Shown piece by piece: positions 1 to 6,336 of a stretch of DNA of 10,088 bases. The translations under genes were made by a program, and so were the position numbers. How positions within the stretch are numbered: the stretch's first letter is position 1; the number at the start of each line of letters is the position of its first letter. The notes below the pieces were generated by a model. The model did no database searches. It was not told the DNA's origin and saw only the letters and a list, made by a program, of their open reading frames with translations. Where the stretch lies: the NCBI GenBank assembly GCA_964593515.1, contig CAZQJH010000052.1, positions 1 to 10,088 of the forward strand. Reading direction: 5' to 3'. The stretch is from JAXJYR01 sp964593515 (lineage in GTDB: Bacteria; Bacillota_I; Bacilli_A; Erysipelotrichales; Erysipelotrichaceae).

Positions 1-196
1 ATATTAAATCCTTATGTGGTTCTTTTATTATAACATTATCATAATCAGTAAATAATTTAGCACTATAAGCACTCATGGCTACTATTTCATTATTAATTAA
101 ATTCATCATATCCACTCTTTGTAAACTATCAGACGATAATCTTTTCTTAAAAAAACTAATACCATTATGATTATCTAAACATATAATCGCTTTCAC
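1..196 (-). CDS. Small hypothetical protein, N-terminal part (runs off window)
   Basis: An open frame starts at a GTG (194-196) and stays open for 65 codons to the window edge, so only the N-terminus is visible. It reads VKAIICLDNHNGISFF..., later ...MSAYSAKLF. From memory, the pattern of an 'I-C-x-D-x-x-x-G-x-x-F' opening, a basic/Ser stretch and then 'YSAKLF' resembles a family of small clostridial proteins often auto-annotated as 'ribonuclease Z'. That label is dubious and no metallo-beta-lactamase HxHxDH motif is visible here. The start is supported by a GGTGAT Shine-Dalgarno-like stretch about 5 bases upstream and a TATAAT box just beyond it. The gene is divergent from the corA leader. 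The coding call is fairly safe; the function is unknown. Confidence 0.6.
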   Translation of the reverse strand, partial: MKAIICLDNHNGISFFKKRLSSDSLQRVDMMNLINNEIVAMSAYSAKLFTDYDNVIIKEPHKDLI

Positions 197-213
197 TATT
201 TATCACCACTTAT

Positions 214-219
214 ATTATA
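214..219 (-). promoter_or_regulatory. Probable -10 box for the left-edge minus-strand gene
   Basis: On the minus strand a perfect TATAAT lies about 18 bases upstream of the GTG start, leaving a very short 5' leader. No convincing -35 hexamer is present at 16-18 bases; the best match is TGTTAG at 237-242. It is called from the -10 match and its position only. Confidence 0.4.
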
Positions 220-268
220 CACCATTTAATAAAAAACTAACATTTTTTCTTTTAAGATTCACAAAATA

Positions 269-277
269 TGTTATAAT
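269..277 (+). promoter_or_regulatory. Extended -10 promoter for the corA leader transcript
   Basis: TGTTATAAT is an extended -10 element (TGn followed by a perfect TATAAT at 272-277). The -35 region is weak and T-rich, as is common for extended -10 promoters. Transcription would start near 284 and give a leader of about 115 bases before the corA ATG at 400. That leader holds the short ORF at 306-377 and the hairpins described separately. Confidence 0.6.
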
Positions 278-305
278 AAAATCTAGAAAGAAAGTAGGTG
301 TAATT

Positions 306-377
306 ATGGCTCCAGAACCGTGCGAGGATACGTATAATGAAAAAAACAAAACAATAGGAGTTATAATTGCATATTAG
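306..377 (+). CDS. Putative 23-aa Pro/acidic leader peptide upstream of corA
   Basis: ATG at 306 is preceded by AGGTG (296-300) with 5-base spacing, and the frame runs 23 codons to TAG at 375-377. The product begins MAPEPCEDTY and ends in a hydrophobic stretch, GVIIAY. The first ten residues alternate proline and acidic residues. In E. coli/Salmonella, MgtL (beginning MEPDP) uses this property to destabilise translating ribosomes at low Mg2+, and Salmonella corA has its own leader ORF, corL. The Pro/acidic part uses CCG, TGC, GAG and ACG codons, which are scarce in the neighbouring genes and might slow translation. Its 3' half overlaps one arm of a long hairpin next to the corA ribosome binding site. 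Seen: the start, SD, sequence and position. Inferred: that it is translated and senses magnesium. It could also be a chance short ORF in a structured leader. Confidence 0.55.
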   Translation: MAPEPCEDTYNEKNKTIGVIIAY

Positions 378-386
378 ACTCCTATT
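353..386 (+). promoter_or_regulatory. Long hairpin in corA leader (candidate anti-sequestering structure)
   Basis: AATAGGAGT (353-361) pairs perfectly with ACTCCTATT (378-386). A U-G pair (362/377) extends this, then a single bulged A363 and four more pairs (364-367 with 373-376), closing on a 5-base loop. The 5' arm and loop lie inside the 3' end of the leader ORF, so a translating ribosome would melt it. No U-tract follows, so this is not an intrinsic terminator. The 3' arm contains CTCCT, which can instead pair with the corA Shine-Dalgarno sequence; this hairpin would therefore keep that site open. Confidence 0.6.
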
Positions 387-394
387 ATAAGGAG
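379..394 (+). promoter_or_regulatory. Alternative hairpin sequestering the corA ribosome binding site
   Basis: CTCCT (379-383) is complementary to AGGAG (390-394), the core of the corA Shine-Dalgarno sequence, across a 6-base loop. It uses the same CTCCT as the longer 353-386 hairpin, so the two structures exclude each other. A further weak pairing of GGCTCC (308-313, leader codons 1-3) with GGAGTT (357-362) would complete a 1:2 / 2:3 / 3:4 arrangement as in attenuators. The five-pair stem is short, so its stability is the weak point. Confidence 0.4.
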
Positions 395-399
395 GAAAT

Positions 400-1341
400 A
401 TGATTGAAATTTTAAAAACTTTCGATGGGGTAACTAAAAAAATTGATACGCTTGAAAAAGGATGTTGGATTAATGTTGTAGCCCCTGATCAAGATGAAAT
501 TGATTATTTAATTCAAGAAGTTGGTGTTCTACCGGAATTTGTTAGAGCATCACTAGATGAAGAAGAAAATTCGCATATTGATGTTGATGATGATGAAAAC
601 CAAACTTTAGTTATTGTCGATTATCCAAATGCTGATGAAGAAGAAAGCCTTGATGAAACAACTTTAATTTATACAACTTGTCCATTAGGGGTTATTTTTC
701 TAAAAGGTTATTTAGTAACCATTTCATTACATGAAAATTTAAATATTGATGATATGGCTAAAGGTCGTATTAAAGGAGTAAATACCGAATTAAAGACTAG
801 ATTCTTATTACAATTATTATTAAGAATTTCGCAACGATTCTTAATTTATTTACGTCAAATTGACCGTGTAAGTTCACGTACGGAACGTAACATGTATCAA
901 TCAATGGCTAATAAAGAATTAATTCAAATGTTAAGTTTGGAAAAATCTTTAGTATACTTCTCTACTTCATTAAAAGCTGATGAAGTAACTTTAAATAAGA
1001 TTATGCGTGGACGCTTAATTAAATTATATGAAGAAGATGAAGAAATCTTAGAAGATGTGATGATTGAAATTCATCAAGCGATTGAGATGTGTAACATCTA
1101 TTCAAACATTTTATCAGGAACAATGGATACCTTTGCTTCTATTATTTCGAATAACTTAAATATTGTTATGAAGGTTTTAACGGTAATTACGATTGTAATG
1201 GCTATTCCTAATATGGTATATGGATTCTATGGAATGAATGTTACAGGTTTATTAATTCCTGAAGCTTGGTTCCCATTAGTATTATCATTATTATTATGTT
1301 TAATTGCTGTAATTATCTTTAAACGTAAAGGAATGTTTTAA
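400..1341 (+). CDS. corA: CorA-family magnesium transporter
   Basis: This 313-aa protein is predicted to be a pentameric inner-membrane channel for Mg2+ (family members may also pass Co2+ or Ni2+). It has a cytoplasmic N-terminal domain of about 250 residues with acidic clusters (DVDDDEN near 61-67, DEEESLDE near 79-86), then long helical segments. Two C-terminal membrane helices follow (about 255-275 and 288-307). The family signature GMN sits at 278-280 within YGFYGMN, at the end of TM1. A short basic tail (KRKGMF) completes it. Length and topology match the CorA/MIT family. The ATG at 400 follows AAGGAGG with 4-base spacing. It is a single-gene unit ending in its own terminator. Its leader carries a short ORF and alternative hairpins around the SD, suggesting translational control, plausibly by Mg2+. 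The metal actually transported is inferred from the family. Confidence 0.9.
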   Translation: MIEILKTFDGVTKKIDTLEKGCWINVVAPDQDEIDYLIQEVGVLPEFVRASLDEEENSHIDVDDDENQTLVIVDYPNADEEESLDETTLIYTTCPLGVIFLKGYLVTISLHENLNIDDMAKGRIKGVNTELKTRFLLQLLLRISQRFLIYLRQIDRVSSRTERNMYQSMANKELIQMLSLEKSLVYFSTSLKADEVTLNKIMRGRLIKLYEEDEEILEDVMIEIHQAIEMCNIYSNILSGTMDTFASIISNNLNIVMKVLTVITIVMAIPNMVYGFYGMNVTGLLIPEAWFPLVLSLLLCLIAVIIFKRKGMF

Positions 1342-1374
1342 CGTATGTTGATTTAACTAACATACGTTTTTTTT
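1340..1374 (+). terminator. Intrinsic terminator of corA
   Basis: AACGTATGTT (1340-1349) and AACATACGTT (1359-1368) form a 10-bp stem with a 9-base loop, followed by T residues to 1374. The stem begins within the corA stop codon, so termination is immediately after the gene. Confidence 0.9.
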
Positions 1375-1379
1375 ATCCT

Positions 1380-1407
1380 AAAAAAAACTCTTGCCTAAGC
1401 AAGAGTT
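1380..1407 (-). terminator. Intrinsic terminator of the ilv operon
   Basis: Read on the minus strand, AACTCTTGC (1399-1407) pairs with GCAAGAGTT (1386-1394) around a 4-base loop, and a T-tract (1380-1387) follows. It lies just after the ilvD stop codon and faces the corA terminator, insulating the convergent units. Confidence 0.92.
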
Positions 1408-1413
1408 AATTAA

Positions 1414-3078
1414 TTATTTAAGAATAGCACCTTCATCAGCTGAAGAAACTAAACGAGCATAACGAGATAACCAACCAGTTTTAATTTTAGGTTCTGGTTT
1501 TACCCATGCATCCATTCTTTGTTTAATTACTTCATCACTAACTAATAAGTTGATACTTCCTTCATTGATATTGATTGCAATCATATCACCTTCTTCAATA
1601 ATTGCGATAGGTCCATGGGCAGCTGCTTCTGGTGAAACATGTCCAATTGCTGCTCCTCTAGTAGCTCCTGAGAAGCGACCATCGGTAATTAAAGCTACAT
1701 CTTTATCTAGTTTCATACCAGCTAAAGCACTAGTAGGATTTAACATTTCACGCATTCCAGGTCCACCTTTAGGTCCTTCATAACGAATAACCACAACATC
1801 CCCTTTAACGATTTTACCATCATAAATAGCCGCAATTGCATCTTCTTCACTATCAAAGACACGAGCTGGTCCTTGATGTTCTAACATACTAGGATCAACC
1901 GCACTACGTTTAACAACACAACCATTAGGGGCAATATTACCAAATAAGACCGCAATACCACCTGTTGTTGAGTTAGGTTTATCGATTGGTTTAATAATTG
2001 CTTCGTTCATATTACGAACATTTTCAATATTTTCTTTAATTGTTTTACCAGTTACAGTCATTAAGCTATCATCAATTAAATTAGCTTTTTGTAATTCTTT
2101 CATAACTGCTTGAACTCCACCAGCATGATATAAATCAATAATATGATCACTTCCAGCTGGTGATAATTTACATAAGTTAGGAGTTGATTGACTTACTTCG
2201 TTAATTAAGTCTAAGTTAAGTTTAACTCCTGCTTCTTTCGCAATAGCTAATAAATGTAAAACAGTATTAGAAGAACATCCTAAAGCCATATCACAAGCTA
2301 AACCATTACGAAGTGATTTTTCATTGATAATATCTTTAGGTTTAATATCTTTTTCAACCATATCCATAATAGCCATTCCCGCTTTTTTAGCTAATTGCAT
2401 TCTTCCTGAATAAACTGCAGGAATAGTACCATTACCTGGTAAGGCAATTCCTAATACTTCACATAAACAGTTCATTGAGTTAGCGGTAAACATTCCTGAA
2501 CAAGAACCACATCCAGGACATGCATTTTGTTCAATATGGGTTAATTCAGCTTCATCAATTAAACCAGCTTTTTTAGCTCCAACGGCTTCAAACATTGTTG
2601 ATAAAGACATATCATTACCTTTATCATAACCAGGAAGCATTGCTCCTCCTGACATTACAACAGTTGGAATATTAACGCGAAGAGCTCCCATTAGCATTCC
2701 AGGAACAATTTTATCACAGTTAGGAACTAATACTAATCCATCAAAACCATGAGCATTAGCCATTGTTTCAACACTATCCGCAATTAATTCACGACTAGCT
2801 AAGGAATATTTCATTCCAATATGTCCCATTGCAATTCCATCACATACTCCAATGGCTGGGACCATAATTGGGGTCCCACCAGCCATTCGAATACCAGCTT
2901 TAACTGCTTCTGTAATTTTATCTAGATGTAAGTGTCCTGGGACAATTTCACTATGTGCACTAACAACCCCAATTAAAGGACGTTCTAATTCTTCCTTGGT
3001 TAATCCTAATGCATAAAATAGTGAACGTTGTGGAGCACATGCATCACCCTTTAATACTCTATCACTTACACGACTCAT
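1414..3078 (-). CDS. ilvD: Dihydroxyacid dehydratase
   Basis: This 554-aa protein dehydrates 2,3-dihydroxy-isovalerate and -methylvalerate to the 2-keto acids that become valine/leucine and isoleucine. Landmarks include DGIAMGHIGM (80-89), LVPNCDKIVPGM (117-128, with C121) and CPGCGSCSGMFTANSMNC (187-204), which carry the iron-sulfur cysteines. The position that is PCN in plant/mycobacterial-type enzymes reads VPGHLHL (46-52) here, as in the oxygen-labile E. coli type, which would suit an anaerobe. Length is normal for the family (about 550-620). The start follows an AAAGGTGAT Shine-Dalgarno stretch 18 bases after ilvC. It is the last gene of the operon, directly followed by the terminator. 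Confidence 0.97.
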   Translation of the reverse strand: MSRVSDRVLKGDACAPQRSLFYALGLTKEELERPLIGVVSAHSEIVPGHLHLDKITEAVKAGIRMAGGTPIMVPAIGVCDGIAMGHIGMKYSLASRELIADSVETMANAHGFDGLVLVPNCDKIVPGMLMGALRVNIPTVVMSGGAMLPGYDKGNDMSLSTMFEAVGAKKAGLIDEAELTHIEQNACPGCGSCSGMFTANSMNCLCEVLGIALPGNGTIPAVYSGRMQLAKKAGMAIMDMVEKDIKPKDIINEKSLRNGLACDMALGCSSNTVLHLLAIAKEAGVKLNLDLINEVSQSTPNLCKLSPAGSDHIIDLYHAGGVQAVMKELQKANLIDDSLMTVTGKTIKENIENVRNMNEAIIKPIDKPNSTTGGIAVLFGNIAPNGCVVKRSAVDPSMLEHQGPARVFDSEEDAIAAIYDGKIVKGDVVVIRYEGPKGGPGMREMLNPTSALAGMKLDKDVALITDGRFSGATRGAAIGHVSPEAAAHGPIAIIEEGDMIAININEGSINLLVSDEVIKQRMDAWVKPEPKIKTGWLSRYARLVSSADEGAILK

Positions 3079-3096
3079 AATATCACCTTTGGTTAA

Positions 3097-4092
3097 TTAT
3101 TTTTTTAACCAAGACATCATTTTACGTAATTCTTTACCAACAGCTTCTGATTGGTGAGCAGCATGAACACGACGCATTGCTAAGAAGTGAGCACGTCCAG
3201 CTGATTTGTTTTCAGTAATCCAGTTACCAGCAAATGTTCCATCTTGGATTTCAGTTAATACTTCTTTCATTGCTTTCTTAGTATCTTCAGTTACAATACG
3301 TTTACCAGTTACATAATCTCCATATTCAGCTGTATCAGAAATTGAGTAACGCATCATTTCAAATCCACCTGAGTTAATTAAGTCAACGATTAATTTCATT
3401 TCGTGGATACATTCGAAGTATGCCATTTCTGGAGCATATCCAGCTTCAACTAATGTTTCAAATCCAGCTTGCATTAAAGCACAAACCCCACCACATAATA
3501 CAGCTTGTTCACCGAATAAGTCAGTTTCAGTTTCTTCTTTAAATGTTGTTTCAATAATACCAGCACGTCCAGCTCCAATTCCACAAGCATATGCTAATGC
3601 ATAATCTTTAGCTTTACCAGTAGCATCTTGGTGAATAGCAATTAATGAAGGTACTCCTTTACCTTCTTGGTATTGAGAACGTACAGTATGTCCAGGACCT
3701 TTAGGAGCACACATTGCTACATCTACTCCTTTAGGTGCTACGATTTGATTATAGTGAATAGAGAAACCGTGAGCAAACATTAACATGTTTCCATCTTCTA
3801 AGTTTGGTTCAATATCTTTTTTGTAGATATCTGGTTGGTTTTGATCTGGTGCTAAAATCATTACGATATCACCAGCTTTAGCAGCTTCAGCTGTATCCAT
3901 TACAGTTAATCCAGCTTCTTGAGCTTTAACACGAGATGCTGAATCTGGACGTAATCCAACTACAACATTAACTCCACTATCTTTAAGGTTTAAGGCATGA
4001 GCATGTCCTTGACTTCCATACCCAATAATTGCAACTGTTTTTCCTTGTAATAAATCTAAGTTACAATCTGAATCATAATAAACTTTTACCAT
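3097..4092 (-). CDS. ilvC: Ketol-acid reductoisomerase, class I
   Basis: This enzyme converts acetolactate and acetohydroxybutyrate, by Mg2+-dependent alkyl migration and NAD(P)H reduction, to the dihydroxy acids used by IlvD. At 331 aa it is the short class I form. The N-terminal Rossmann motif GYGSQGHAH is at 24-32. The C-terminal knotted domain has the metal ligands D191 and E195 (DLFGE), E227 and E231 (FECIHE), and substrate-binding S252. The cofactor loop reads GLRPDSAS (46-53). An aspartate at position 50, where many NADPH enzymes have glycine, could affect NADPH/NADH preference, but this cannot be settled from sequence alone. The start follows AGGAGG with 9-base spacing. It is separated from ilvN by a 61-base gap containing an AT-rich hairpin. 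Confidence 0.97.
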   Translation of the reverse strand: MVKVYYDSDCNLDLLQGKTVAIIGYGSQGHAHALNLKDSGVNVVVGLRPDSASRVKAQEAGLTVMDTAEAAKAGDIVMILAPDQNQPDIYKKDIEPNLEDGNMLMFAHGFSIHYNQIVAPKGVDVAMCAPKGPGHTVRSQYQEGKGVPSLIAIHQDATGKAKDYALAYACGIGAGRAGIIETTFKEETETDLFGEQAVLCGGVCALMQAGFETLVEAGYAPEMAYFECIHEMKLIVDLINSGGFEMMRYSISDTAEYGDYVTGKRIVTEDTKKAMKEVLTEIQDGTFAGNWITENKSAGRAHFLAMRRVHAAHQSEAVGKELRKMMSWLKK

Positions 4093-4124
4093 TTCCTTGT
4101 CCTCCTTTGGTATTTCAAATTTAT

Positions 4125-4153
4125 TATAGTAACATAAAAATTATGTTATTATA
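4125..4153 (-). repeat. AT-rich inverted repeat between ilvN and ilvC
   Basis: TAACATAA (4130-4137) and TTATGTTA (4141-4148) are perfect inverted repeats around AAA. After one mismatch, four more pairs extend to 4125/4153, abutting the ilvN stop codon. There is no T-tract and no GC in the stem apart from one pair, so it is unlikely to terminate efficiently. It could act as an RNA-processing or stabilising hairpin, giving different ilvBN and ilvCD levels. Confidence 0.5.
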
Positions 4154-4633
4154 CTAATCCACAAGTTGTAAGGCAACTCCACCTGTTCTTGTAATTTCTT
4201 GTACATTAAATTCTTCTAACATTTGTACAAAATAAGTCGTGCTAGCTGGGGTACTAGTTAATTCAACAACATAACATCCCGGCGCAATCAATTGGCTCTT
4301 ACCACCAATTTCATCAACCGATTTAAGGAAAGCTTTCTCTTGTTCCTTTTTCGGTCTAACTTTAATTAAAACAACTTCACGAATGAATAATTGTTCCTCA
4401 GGAATAACCACTACACTTTTAACATCTTCTAGTTTAGCTAATTGTAATTTAATTTGATTAATAATGGCTTCATCACCACTAGTAGTAATGGTAATTCTTG
4501 AATATTTAGGATTTTCACTTTCACCTACAGCTAAGGTATCAATGTTGAATCCACGTTGACCAAATAAGTTAGTAACTCTAGTTAAGACCCCAAACTCATT
4601 GGAAACCGTTAATAGTAATACACTTCGCTCCAT
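4154..4633 (-). CDS. ilvN: Acetohydroxyacid synthase small (regulatory) subunit
   Basis: This 159-aa subunit activates IlvB and confers valine feedback inhibition. An N-terminal ACT domain (about 4-76) contains the motif NEFGVLTRVTNLFGQRGFNI. Gly15 and Asn30 align with IlvH G14 and N29 of E. coli, residues tied to valine binding, so valine sensitivity is expected. The C-terminal half (about 85-158) is the second ACT-like domain that ends in TRTGGVALQ. Length matches IlvH/IlvN of about 160. The start lies 10 bases after the ilvB stop with an overlapping AGGAGG site, consistent with translational coupling and stoichiometric synthesis. Either symbol, ilvN or ilvH, is acceptable. Confidence 0.96.
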   Translation of the reverse strand: MERSVLLLTVSNEFGVLTRVTNLFGQRGFNIDTLAVGESENPKYSRITITTSGDEAIINQIKLQLAKLEDVKSVVVIPEEQLFIREVVLIKVRPKKEQEKAFLKSVDEIGGKSQLIAPGCYVVELTSTPASTTYFVQMLEEFNVQEITRTGGVALQLVD

Positions 4634-4643
4634 ATACTACCTC

Positions 4644-6323
4644 CTATTTATCTTCAGGATATAAGATGATTGATTCAACCCCTTTACCAGCTGGGATAAT
4701 TGGATATACACTATCATCTTTATCAATTAAACAATCAACTAAAACAACCCCTTCAGTATCTAAAGCTTGTTTTAAAGTTGTTTCAACTTCTTTTGGTTCA
4801 CTTAAACGTAAACCTTTACCACCGAAAGCTTCAACTAATTTCACAAAATCTGTTTTTCTTGCGATATTTGTATTTGAATAACGATGGTTATAGAATAAAG
4901 TTTGCCATTGTCTTACCATTCCTAGTACGGTATTATTGAAAATTAAGATTGTTAAGTCTAAATCTTCACTTACAGCACAAGCTAATTCTTGTAAGTTCAT
5001 ATGGAAACTTCCATCTCCACTAATTAATACTACTTTCTTATCTGGATTTGCAACTTTAGCTCCTATCGCTGCTCCAAGTCCAAATCCCATCGTTCCAAGT
5101 CCTCCAGAACTAGCAAACGTTCTAGGCTTTTTAAATGGATAATATTGTGCGCTAATCATTTGATGTTGACCAACATCCGTTACAATAATCGTATCATCAT
5201 CAACTAAATTAGCTAGATTTAAAATAATACTACGTGGATCAACAAATTCTCCATCTTCTTTTGGAGCTGGTAATGGTTTATTAGCTTTATAAGCTTTTAA
5301 ATCATTAACCCATTCATCACGTTTAGTTTCAGGCATATTATCCATTAACTGTTTTAAAATATATTTAGCATCACCAACAATAGGTAAATCACAACGTACA
5401 TTTTTCGCAATTTCACTAGCATCAATATCGAATTGAATTACTTTCGCATCTTTCGCAAAACCAACACGATCTCCAGCTACTCGATCAGAGAACCTAGCCC
5501 CAATAGCAATAACTAAATCCGTTTTAGTTGTAGCATAGTTAGCAACTGGTGTACCATGCATTCCAACCATTCCTAAATATAATTCATAATCATTAGGAAC
5601 ACTAGTTAATCCCATCATTGAATGACAAATTGGAATTTGTAAATGTTGTGATAATAACATTAATTCTCTAGTAGCATTAGATGATAAAACTCCTCCACCA
5701 GCATAAATCAATGGTCGTTTACTTTCTTTAATCGCATCTAATACTTTCTTAAATTCTACTTCATCTACTTTTGGTAATTTACGAATACGATAACGTGGTA
5801 ACTTAACATATTCATAAATAGCTGCGGTAACATCTTTAGGAATATCAATTAAGACAGGTCCTTTTCTTCCTGAATTAGCAATTACAAATGCTTTACGAAC
5901 TGTAGCAGCTAAATCTTCAACTCTTTTCACAATAAAATTATGTTTAGTAATTGGCATTGTAATACCTGAAATATTTACTTCTTGAAATGAATCACGTCCA
6001 ATTAATGAATTACTAACGTTACCAGTAATTGCAACAATTGGAATTGAATCCATATAAGCAGTAGCTAAACCAGTTACTAAGTTAGTTGCTCCAGGACCTG
6101 AAGTAGCTAAACATACTCCTGTTTTACCACTAGTTCTAGCATAACCATCAGCTGCATGAGCAGCTCCTTGTTCATGTGAAGTTAAAACATGTCGAATTTC
6201 ATCTTTTTTATCATATAATGCATCATAAATATTTAAAACCGAGCCACCTGGATAACCAAAGATTGTATCAACACCTTGATCAATTAGGGCTTGAATTAAA
6301 ATTTGTGAACCATTCATTTTCAT
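4644..6323 (-). CDS. ilvB: Acetohydroxyacid (acetolactate) synthase large subunit
   Basis: This 559-aa thiamine-diphosphate enzyme condenses pyruvate with pyruvate or 2-ketobutyrate, giving acetolactate or acetohydroxybutyrate. Its domains are an N-terminal pyrimidine-binding domain with catalytic Glu51 in SHEQGAAHAADGYAR, a central FAD/Rossmann-like domain (about 190-345), and a C-terminal pyrophosphate domain with GDGSF (436-440) to FNN (462-464) as the ThDP motif. The conserved RQWQ is at 471-474. Conservation of these motifs and its pairing with ilvN distinguish it from catabolic acetolactate synthase or pyruvate oxidase. The ATG lies 13 bases after the ilvA stop, with GGGGAGGG serving as ribosome binding site; a second in-frame Met at codon 3 is less well spaced. 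Confidence 0.96.
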   Translation of the reverse strand: MKMNGSQILIQALIDQGVDTIFGYPGGSVLNIYDALYDKKDEIRHVLTSHEQGAAHAADGYARTSGKTGVCLATSGPGATNLVTGLATAYMDSIPIVAITGNVSNSLIGRDSFQEVNISGITMPITKHNFIVKRVEDLAATVRKAFVIANSGRKGPVLIDIPKDVTAAIYEYVKLPRYRIRKLPKVDEVEFKKVLDAIKESKRPLIYAGGGVLSSNATRELMLLSQHLQIPICHSMMGLTSVPNDYELYLGMVGMHGTPVANYATTKTDLVIAIGARFSDRVAGDRVGFAKDAKVIQFDIDASEIAKNVRCDLPIVGDAKYILKQLMDNMPETKRDEWVNDLKAYKANKPLPAPKEDGEFVDPRSIILNLANLVDDDTIIVTDVGQHQMISAQYYPFKKPRTFASSGGLGTMGFGLGAAIGAKVANPDKKVVLISGDGSFHMNLQELACAVSEDLDLTILIFNNTVLGMVRQWQTLFYNHRYSNTNIARKTDFVKLVEAFGGKGLRLSEPKEVETTLKQALDTEGVVLVDCLIDKDDSVYPIIPAGKGVESIILYPEDK

Positions 6324-6336
6324 AGGTATCCCTCCC

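Noticed and set aside
284..399. M-box or other known metal riboswitch before corA
   Set aside because: The leader is only about 115 bases and is accounted for by a short ORF and simple hairpins. I see no recognisable riboswitch core.
1550..1783. Plus-strand open frame inside ilvD
   Set aside because: It is antisense to a well-conserved gene, with no ribosome binding site and no protein-like features. The plus-strand frames inside ilvB (4666-5142) and at 7812-8003 were rejected for the same reason.
4123..4153. Internal promoter for ilvCD (two TATAAT matches)
   Set aside because: Both -10-like hexamers lack any acceptable -35 at 16-18 bases and lie within an AT-only inverted repeat where such matches arise by chance.
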